Of a stretch of 22,778 nt of DNA, positions 9,721 to 17,044 are shown in pieces; within the stretch, counting starts at the first letter, position 1, and each line of letters starts with the position of its first letter. The DNA is from Anaeromyces robustus. Its lineage: Eukaryota; Neocallimastigomycota; Neocallimastigomycetes; Neocallimastigales; Neocallimastigaceae. Below the pieces are notes generated by a model. The model was not told where the DNA came from. It ran no database searches and saw only the letters and a list, made by a program, of their open reading frames with translations. The translations under genes were made by a program, and so were the position numbers. Where the stretch lies: positions 135,001 through 157,778 of the forward strand of contig MCFG01000122.1 in NCBI GenBank assembly GCA_002104895.1, written 5' to 3'.

Positions 9721-10953
9721 ATGGATACATATAATGAAACTGAAATGACCATCATTCCAAGATTTGAAGAAGGTGCTGGAACATGTTATGGAAAAAATTT
9801 TAAAACAGCTGCATTTGGTTTCTTCAAACAATTTCAAGATTCCTTTTTTTATGCCAATGTTATTCAATTTTTAATTGTTACTCTTATGTATTTTAATATT
9901 GGTAAAGGAAAATATTGGAAAGTATTATTTTATGCTTCCGTTGCAGGTATACTTGGTGGTATTCTTGAAAATATTACAGTTGCTTATATATGTCAAGATA
10001 GTCAAAAAGAAAAAGATTATATAGTTATTCCTTTCCTTATTGATGAACTCTTTTGGACCACTTGTGAATATGCTATTCCTTATTTAAATTTAATTAAAAT
10101 GAAAGCTTTTTCCAAAGGTAAAGCTGCAAATATCATTTATTATACTATTATTGGACTTTTTATTCCATTTGCATGTTGTAGATTTTGTATTGGTTATGAA
10201 CGTATGAAAAATGGTTATTTACAAAGTGAAAAAATTAAAAGTCTTCATGGTTATGCTTTTGGTATTATGGCTATTGCTGATATACTTTGTACTGTAGCTA
10301 TTCTTTATTTTGTTAAAAAACATAATAGTAGAAAAAATTTTAATACTTCTAATATTTCAGATTATATTAAACAATCTAGTTACACTATTTTAGTTGCCGT
10401 TGATGTTGTTGGATTCTGTCTTTCAATTTTAGATATTATAACTAATTCAGGATTAATTGAAAATTATATTCCATCATCTATTACTACACCATTTCATTGT
10501 ATTAAAAGTTCTTTTATTTTAATTTTAGCAGCTGATGCTCTTCTATTTAAATATGGAGCTAATACAAATTCATCTAATGCTTCTTATGCCAATAGTTCTA
10601 AATATCATACAACAACTGGTGGTGGTGGTGGTGGTAATAGTAATTCCTATGGTGGTAATGATCATTACTATTATAAATCTGGAAATAGTAATACGGTTAC
10701 TACTAAAAATTCAGAAGCTTATAAAGCTAATCTTATTAGTTATATGACAGATATGAACAATAATACAAGTCAAAATCCAAATAATATGTTAATAAACTGT
10801 AATTTTAGTAATTATTCTAACCCTACAGTTTCAAATAGTAAAAGTATTATAAAAAATTATATGAATATTAAAACTTCCCCAACCTCAGGATATACAACTT
10901 CACCTAGTGATATAACATTATCACCACAATTTGGATTCTTGACTCAACAATAA
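9721..10953 (+). CDS. Putative seven-span membrane protein, paralogue B
   Basis: This intronless gene encodes 410 residues and is a tandem paralogue of the gene at 4639. I chose the ATG at 9721 (context AAAATGG). The open frame extends back to 9583, but those 46 codons are Asn/Lys/Tyr low-complexity sequence with a run of about ten Asn, have no match in paralogue A, and read like leader. Hydrophobic spans are at about 42-60, 67-91, 104-124, 137-158, 177-198, 220-240 and 257-278. A sequon at N5 supports an outside N-terminus, and the loop before span 6 is basic. E83, E109, E116, D187, D228 and D272 match the membrane carboxylates of paralogue A. The tail (279-410) is Ser/Asn/Gly-rich with a six-Gly run near 300-305. 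It keeps a Q-x-P-N-x-M-L-I motif at 351-358 that A also has at 382-389. Ile codons are mostly ATT, unlike A. Function is unknown; receptor-like topology is inferred. Confidence 0.88.
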   Translation: MDTYNETEMTIIPRFEEGAGTCYGKNFKTAAFGFFKQFQDSFFYANVIQFLIVTLMYFNIGKGKYWKVLFYASVAGILGGILENITVAYICQDSQKEKDYIVIPFLIDELFWTTCEYAIPYLNLIKMKAFSKGKAANIIYYTIIGLFIPFACCRFCIGYERMKNGYLQSEKIKSLHGYAFGIMAIADILCTVAILYFVKKHNSRKNFNTSNISDYIKQSSYTILVAVDVVGFCLSILDIITNSGLIENYIPSSITTPFHCIKSSFILILAADALLFKYGANTNSSNASYANSSKYHTTTGGGGGGNSNSYGGNDHYYYKSGNSNTVTTKNSEAYKANLISYMTDMNNNTSQNPNNMLINCNFSNYSNPTVSNSKSIIKNYMNIKTSPTSGYTTSPSDITLSPQFGFLTQQ

Positions 10954-11151
10954 TAATTTAATTTTTTAATTTTCTTTTGTTATAAATTGAATTCATTTAT
11001 ATTTAAACTAATTCAATTTATGAATATGAAAAAAAAAAAAAAAAGACCATTTAAATATATTTAATATATTTAATATTTTTAAATAATTAAATATTATTAA
11101 ATAATTTAAAATTTATATTTAATATTTCAAATTATATTAAATATAAATACA

Positions 11152-11296
11152 ATATTAATAGATTACTTGTATTATTTTATATATATTATAATACATATTC
11201 AAAAAAAAAAAAAAAACTAAAATTATATTAATAGATTATTTGTATTATTTTATATATATTATAATACATATTCAAAAAAAAAAAAACTAAAATTAT
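11152..11296. repeat. 73-bp tandem duplication downstream of paralogue B
   Basis: ATATTAATAGATTA starts at 11152 and again at 11225. Both copies run through TTGTATTATTTTATATATAT, a TATTC-poly(A) tract and CTAAAATTAT. They differ by one C/T and by the length of the A run. The A run inside each unit makes it look like a short retroposed or slipped fragment. No coding potential was seen. Confidence 0.85.
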
Positions 11297-11639
11297 ATTA
11301 ATATCATAAAATATTATGATATTATCAAAATCGATAACTAATAATATAATATAATATAATAATATAATAAATATAAAAAAATATTTATATAATATGATTG
11401 TAATATATTATGTAAATTACCATATAAAATAAATAAAAATATTTTTATGAAAAAATTTTTATTGTTCATTATAAATACATAATATTTTATTTAATAGTCC
11501 CAAATTATTATTTTTTTATAATTATTATTATCTTAATTATAATTATTATTTATTTTTATATATATTATTATGTATAATATAAATATAACAATACTAACAT
11601 AAACATCCTGAATTCTATCATTAATTTTTATTAATCATT

Positions 11640-11698
11640 AATTATTATTATTATTCATTATTCATTATTACTATTATTATTATTATTATTATTATTAC

Positions 11699-11733
<35 letters not shown>

Positions 11734-11782
11734 AATTATTATTATTATTATTATTCATGATTCATGATTCATTATTATTATA

Positions 11783-11824
<42 letters not shown>

Positions 11825-11986
11825 ATTAATAATATTTATTATAATTATTATTATTAATTGTTATTATTAATTATTATTATTATTATTATTATTAGTATTA
11901 ATTATTAATCATTATTATTATTATTATTATTATTAATATTAATAATATTTTTTATTAATACTTATTATTATTAATTGTTATGATTA

Positions 11987-12029
<43 letters not shown>

Positions 12030-12079
12030 GTATTAATTATTAATCATTATTATTATTAATTGTTATGATTAATTATTAA
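11640..12079. repeat. (TTA)-based higher-order repeat, left part
   Basis: A TTA microsatellite is organised in larger units. The marker TAATATTAATAATATTT occurs at 11821 and 11934, TTAGTATTAATTATTAATCA at 11892 and 12027, and TTGTTATGATTAATTATTA near 11970 and 12060. Unit length varies between about 113 and 135 bp with the number of TTA triplets. The array stops abruptly at 12079, where retroelement sequence begins, and resumes at about 13044. Confidence 0.85.
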
Positions 12080-13043
12080 CTATATTATCTCAAAGTTAGT
12101 CAATAATATTTCTACTATTAATAAATGGACTTGGGACAAAGAAAATAAGATATTAAACGATAAAGTAAACAATATATTATCTTCTTCTAAATAAATTATG
12201 GTCTTCTATTCTGATATAGACATGAACAGTGATCAATCGATTAAACCTAAAATTAAAAAATGAACAATTTTGAAAATTCAAGAAATTACTTAAACCTTAA
12301 TCTAGAATTTCCTGAATATAGCAAAGGTTTCAGGTAGATAATTAGGGCAAGATGTGGATATAAAATTGATGCTAGAGTTACTAAAGCTGCTAAAATGATT
12401 AATAATTCTTATCCTAATTGTTGTTCATGCTGTTTCCATAGTGACAGTTATCGAAGAATTGACCATTTTAAAAAACATATATCAATATTTTTTTTTTAAA
12501 ATGGTGGAAGAGAACCTAGTTTTAATGAAATAACTAACAATTATCCATATAAAAAGGAATGAAAACTTTTGTTTAAGTGTCAGACTGAGTCTAGTACATA
12601 TTTAAAATCTCCATTCTTGTTACGATCTGTGACTCTATTGAATGATATCATGTCTGTTGTCTGTGTAAAAAACAACATATATTGTTCAATAAATTCAAAA
12701 CCAACTTCTCCAGGAACATCACTGCTAATAACACAGAAGGACAGCCTAGTAGGGCAAAACTTGATCCTATTACTGACTCAAGTGGAATAGGATAGATCAA
12801 TTTTACTCTAATTCTATATGTAGAATTAAGGGCTAGGATGGATTTATTGTTTTTACGTATTATTATATTATTTTATACCCTCCAGTATTATTCATTATTG
12901 TCAATAATGTTTTAACTGTTTTTTTTTTTTTTTTATTAGTATCATTTTTTTTTACTATGTGTTTTTTTTATGATTCATGTATATTAATATTTAAATTCAA
13001 TAAAGATGATGTACGAACTGTGTGCTTTAAAAAAAAAAAAAAA
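12080..13043 (+). mobile_element. Non-LTR retrotransposon remnant, 5'-truncated 3' end
   Basis: This segment is much less A/T-rich than its flanks. It reads, with in-frame stops and at least one frameshift, as the C-terminal end of a LINE-type reverse transcriptase protein. One frame (about 12113-12190) gives a Trp/Lys-rich segment. The next (about 12250-12500) gives FPEYSKGFR, RARCGYKIDARVTKAAKM and a Cys/His cluster (CCSCCFHSD with IDHFKKH), like the zinc-knuckle end of such proteins. Traces continue to about 12790. An AATAAA at 12999-13004 lies 24 bp before an A15 tail (13029-13043), as expected for a reverse-transcribed polyadenylated RNA. GATTAATTATT borders it on both sides (12067-12077, 13044-13054) as a possible target-site duplication, though the host sequence is itself repetitive. 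It is non-functional. Assignment rests on motif resemblance, so the clade is not named. Confidence 0.62.
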
Positions 13044-13165
13044 GATTAATTATTTAATTATTATGATTATTATTATTAATTATTATTATCATTATTAATA
13101 TTATTAATAATTATTAATTATTAATCATTATTATTATTAATTGTTATGATTAATTATTAATTATA
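13044..13165. repeat. (TTA)-based higher-order repeat, right part
   Basis: This is the continuation of the array at 11640-12079 on the other side of the retroelement remnant. Positions 13113-13160 are identical over 48 bp to 12032-12079, the last 48 bp before the remnant. Confidence 0.85.
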
Positions 13166-13828
13166 ATTATTATTATCTTCTTGTTGTTATTCTTACTATG
13201 TTGATAATTCTTTATTTATGTATATTAATACATGTACAAAAATATATAATCATTCTCATAATTATAATTAATTAATTAATTGTATATCTTTTAAAAATTA
13301 TATATACAAATCATCATTTCTGTTCCAATTCAAAATTTATTATGATATATTTTAAAAAATATTAATTAATCATATATATATATTATAATAATCTGATATT
13401 CACTAATATTATAAATATTTTTAATTCTTTTTTTTTTTTTTTTTTTTTTTTGAATTTTTAAAAATTTTGTTTAATCTAAATTTTTAACTTTAATTATAAA
13501 ATTTAAAAAAATCTTAATTTTTTTTTTTTTTTTTTTAGTACTTAAAAATTTAATGCATAACAAAATTTCCTAAGAATATTTAATTTTTTTTTTTTCAATA
13601 TTGGAAAAATTGATATATAAAATATCAACTAAAAATTTAATTATTTTGTTTTTATTATATAATACTTATAAAAATAGATATTATTATAAACAATCATTGA
13701 TTACAAAATTTAAAATATTTTTAATAATAAATATATATGGAGAAAAAATATTAAAATATTATTACTGTTGTTAGTAACTAAGTTAACTCTTTATCATTGA
13801 TATAATTCAGTTTTTTTTTTTTTTTCAA
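13166..13828. other. A/T spacer upstream of the orphan ORF
   Basis: No gene seen. Long T tracts lie near 13431-13451 and 13519-13536, and a T15 tract at 13811-13825 ends 3 nt before the ATG of the next ORF. Confidence 0.65.
13811..13825 (+). promoter_or_regulatory. T15 tract directly before the orphan ORF
   Basis: An uninterrupted T15 run sits at the start codon. The eIF2-beta and carboxylesterase genes also have coding-strand T or pyrimidine tracts within about 20-65 nt of their ATGs, so this may be a shared promoter or leader feature. The two membrane-protein genes have A-rich leaders instead. Confidence 0.35.
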
Positions 13829-14686
13829 ATGTCAAAAATTAATGTAAACAATATTATGAATTTAATAGATGTAAGTAAAAAAGGTATAAAAAATAAAATG
13901 TTAGATACCTTTAAAAAACCATTGATATATATAGGGAAAAAAAATGAAAAATATCATTTTTATTCACCAATTACTGAATCAGAAATGACTAATGATGAAT
14001 ATAGTAGTTCAAATGATGAATATAATGAACTCATAGCAGAAGATATTCATGAAGAAAATAATTTAACAGAATCAGATCCTTCAAATCTAATTTTTATTCC
14101 AAAAAATATTGATAATTTATCATATCAAATTAATAACGTTAACAATAATAATAATAAAGATAATATAAAAAAAAGTAGCCAATTATTAGAAGATTCAAAT
14201 TTATATATTGATGAAATAAATAATGATATTAAAACTCAAGATATCACAATATATGGTAATGAAATATCCTCATGCATAACTTCAACATCATCCTTATCAA
14301 AAAATTTATTATATTCATGGTGTCTTAAAAAAAAAAATCAAATATCATTTTCAAAATATGATATATACAGTTTTTATAATTATAATAAATGTAGTAATTA
14401 TGAAAAATATGAAAGGAATATTCAAAAATATAATAATGATGATCTTATTTTAGATAAAACAGCTATCGAATTGAAAGATCTTTCAATAAAAATTAAAGAA
14501 TCGGAAATAGCACAGAATCAAATACATACAGAAATTAATGATAATGATGATAATGATAATGATAATGATAATGATTATAACGATGATAATGATTATAATG
14601 ATAATAATGACGAATTTATTGAAAAAGAAATTACTAAAAACCTAAAGGAAATTAATTTAACTGAATTACATCATTATCCAAAATAA
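13829..14686 (+). CDS. Orphan acidic Asn/Asp-rich protein
   Basis: This intronless ORF of 285 residues is not one I recognise. Residues 1-45 are basic and mixed in composition, with a Lys-rich stretch followed by an IYIGKKNEKYHFYSPI-like segment. Residues 46-130 are acidic and Asn/Ser-rich. Residues 155-205 contain a Tyr/Lys-rich patch with a short Trp-Cys motif (about 166-167). Residues 210-235 could form a short helix (repeated I/L with K/E). The tail at about 239-262 is an almost pure Asn/Asp run encoded by GATAAT-type repeats, which can expand by slippage. There is no signal peptide or membrane span. Length and mixed N-terminal composition argue for a real gene in a background where long frames are rare. 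Codons are A/T-ending with many ATA, unlike the highly expressed eIF2-beta gene. It is probably fast-evolving and intrinsically disordered. Confidence 0.65.
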   Translation: MSKINVNNIMNLIDVSKKGIKNKMLDTFKKPLIYIGKKNEKYHFYSPITESEMTNDEYSSSNDEYNELIAEDIHEENNLTESDPSNLIFIPKNIDNLSYQINNVNNNNNKDNIKKSSQLLEDSNLYIDEINNDIKTQDITIYGNEISSCITSTSSLSKNLLYSWCLKKKNQISFSKYDIYSFYNYNKCSNYEKYERNIQKYNNDDLILDKTAIELKDLSIKIKESEIAQNQIHTEINDNDDNDNDNDNDYNDDNDYNDNNDEFIEKEITKNLKEINLTELHHYPK

Positions 14687-16058
14687 CTATCTAATAACTT
14701 AACTTATATATTATAATATTAATAAAAATTTTCATCTCAAACATAAATAATAATGAATATATAGTTACTTTTAAATTTTAAAAATAATTTAATCTAGTTT
14801 TTGATACCCTATAATTCCTTAATGATTTAATCATACGTAATTATATAATATTTTATCAATCCAAATATATATATATATATTTATTTATAATTAAAATTCT
14901 AATAATAAGTTAACAATAAAATATAAACATAAACATATATATTAATTTAAAGAATTATTATTTCTAATACAAACAAACAAAAAAAAATTTTTTTTTTTAA
15001 ACAATTTATCATCTAAATATAATATGAATACTTAATTTTAATTATGTTACCCATAGTAGCATTTAAGTTTTTTTTTTTTTTTATGATAATTATTAATTAT
15101 AAATTTAATAATATTTTTAGCATAAAATGAAGGTTTTCCTGTATATCTTTTTTTTATTATTATTATTTTATTTATTTATTATTCTTAATTCAATTATTAA
15201 CATAAAAACAATTAATTAATAAAAATATATGTATAAAAGGTGGTTAAGTTGTTGTTAAATATGTTGATTAGGCTAATATGCTATATTTATTTAATATATA
15301 AATCCAAATAATGTATTATACTTTCATTAATTCTTATAATTATAACATTACACTTTAAAAATTAAGTATGTTATAACTTGAAAATTTCGTTGTTAAAATA
15401 ACTTTTATTGATAATTTTAATTAATAATTAATTCAAAATTATTACTTTAAACATAATAATGATTAAACTGAATATTAATAATAAAGACATTAATAATAAA
15501 ATAATAATTATTTTGAAAATACAATAATTGATATAAAGATTTAATCTATTTAATTCTTAATTTAATGATCCTTCTAAATAATATATTTTATATATATTCA
15601 AAAATATTTAAAGTTCAATATTTTGTGAACGAATGGTCTAAATGAACTGAAATTAGGATATATTATAGTTCTTGAGCAAAACTTCCTAATAAGCATAAAA
15701 TAAAAGTGAAAGATAAGAAAAATTTTTATTATTTGTAGAGTTATGGTTATTTTATTTTATTTTAATTTTTTTTTTTTTTCCATTTTATCTTTATTAATTT
15801 TATAAGGGTTAAATTAATTTGATTTACATTTATAAATGGTCCAAACCTTTATTTCTTTTAGTTTAAATATTAGTTTTTTTTTCTTTTTTTTGATAAAAAT
15901 TGAATATTAAATAAATTTATTGATAATAAAATTTTATTTTCAATTCATCTATTAGTGATTTTCTATTTTAAATTCACTAATATTTGCGAAAATTTAAAAT
16001 TATGAATTAGAAAATATTAAATATTTGTAGTAATATTACTCCATTCAAATTTCAAGGA
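14687..16058. other. Spacer between the orphan ORF and the tRNA gene
   Basis: No gene is supported. A 30-codon frame at 15127-15219 looks like a signal peptide but stops without a mature domain. Two patches, 15240-15285 and 15615-15760, have visibly more G and mixed sequence than the background but only broken frames. A T15 tract lies at 15068-15082. Confidence 0.6.
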
Positions 16059-16151
16059 GCTCGTGTAGCCTAGAGGTTTAAGGCGTCGTGCTTATAAGGG
16101 TGATCCTCTTATGCAACGCGAAGATCGCGGGTTCGACCCCCGCCATGAGCA
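16059..16151 (+). tRNA. tRNA-Ile(UAU) with a 19-nt intron
   Basis: The full cloverleaf can be drawn. The acceptor stem GCTCGTG (16059-16065) pairs with CATGAGC (16144-16150) with one G-U pair, followed by discriminator A at 16151. The D stem is GCCT/AGGC. The anticodon stem TCGTG (16086-16090) pairs with CGCGA (16117-16121). The variable loop is AGATC. The T stem is GCGGG/CCCGC with loop TTCGACC, and the GGTTCGACC B box is present. The anticodon is TAT at 16093-16095, which reads ATA codons. The intron is 16097-16115, between positions 37 and 38. Its CTCTTAT pairs with the anticodon region ATAAGGG, the structure recognised by tRNA splicing endonuclease. Introns in tRNA-Ile(UAU) are well known in fungi. 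CCA is not encoded. Confidence 0.95.
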
Positions 16152-16155
16152 CTTA

Positions 16156-16159
16156 TTTT
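16156..16159 (+). terminator. RNA polymerase III terminator
   Basis: TTTT lies 5 nt after the mature 3' end of the tRNA, and a longer T run at 16168-16176 provides a backup stop. Confidence 0.75.
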
Positions 16160-16594
16160 CATTTTCATTTTTTTTTTTCCTTGTCGTTCCAAATTAATTG
16201 ATTTATTTTTATTTATTCCATTAATTCTTTTTGATACCTTTGATTTAAAATAAAAATAAAACAATACCATATATATATATATTATTACAACAGTTTAAAA
16301 GAATAAATTAGTACTAAAAAGAAATTCTTAAAAAAAGACCTAGGAAGAGAGTCATATTAACCTTCAAAGTTTGCTTACTTTAAAATAGTAAAAGTTTAAA
16401 AATTAAATAGGTAAACATTAATAAATATATATATAAAACAGAAATAATATTATACTGGAAAAAAAAAAAAAAAAAAAATATTATTAACTAAGGTTTTTTT
16501 TATTGATATTTAATTAATGTAATAAAATGAGGCTCTTACATTACATTAAATAAATATATAATATATAATAATTCTCATTAAATATTTTATAAAG

Positions 16595-16629
<35 letters not shown>

Positions 16630-17044
16630 ATTATTATTAATTTTAATTTTATTTTTTTTATTCTTTATTTTTTATTTTTATTTTATTTATTTTTTATTTA
16701 AAAATTTATTTATAAAAAAAAAAAAGAAAAATGATATTTTTCAGTACATATTATCTGTTATTAATATACTGTTAAAATAAATAATAAATAAAAATGAAAA
16801 ACAATTAGATCTTTTTTTTTTTTTTTTTTAAATTATTCAGGGATATTAAAAAAAAATATAAATATTACAAATTATTTTACAAATTCGCAATATCCTTTTT
16901 TCTTTTTTTTTTTTTTTTTTTTTTTTTTGTTGTTGTTGTTGTTGTTTTATCTGGTTATTTGTTAATTTCTACGCAATATGGAATAATTAAAAAAATAATA
17001 ATAAAAAGAAAAAATATATATATAATTCTTTCTTTTTAATCTGT
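16160..17044. other. Region between the tRNA gene and the eIF2-beta 3' end
   Basis: No gene seen. A patch at 16336-16425 is richer in G and C (GACCTAGGAAGAGAGTCAT and following bases) and unassigned. T31 lies at 16598-16628 and another T run at about 16811-16829. The 3' untranslated region of the minus-strand gene probably occupies the right end. Confidence 0.6.
16903..16946 (-). repeat. (CAA)6 followed by A26 in the eIF2-beta 3' flank
   Basis: On the plus strand this is T26 (16903-16928) followed by (GTT)6 (16929-16946). Read in the direction of eIF2-beta transcription it is CAA repeats then a long A tract, about 100 nt past the stop codon, so it falls in the 3' untranslated region or at the cleavage site. 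Confidence 0.8.

Noticed and set aside
12569-12790. 73-codon frame as an independent gene
   Set aside because: It lies within the LINE-like remnant and is one of several broken frames across it.
12067-13054. Firm target-site duplication GATTAATTATT of the retroelement
   Set aside because: The 11-mer borders both ends but also occurs elsewhere in the surrounding TTA array, so it cannot be told apart from background repetition.
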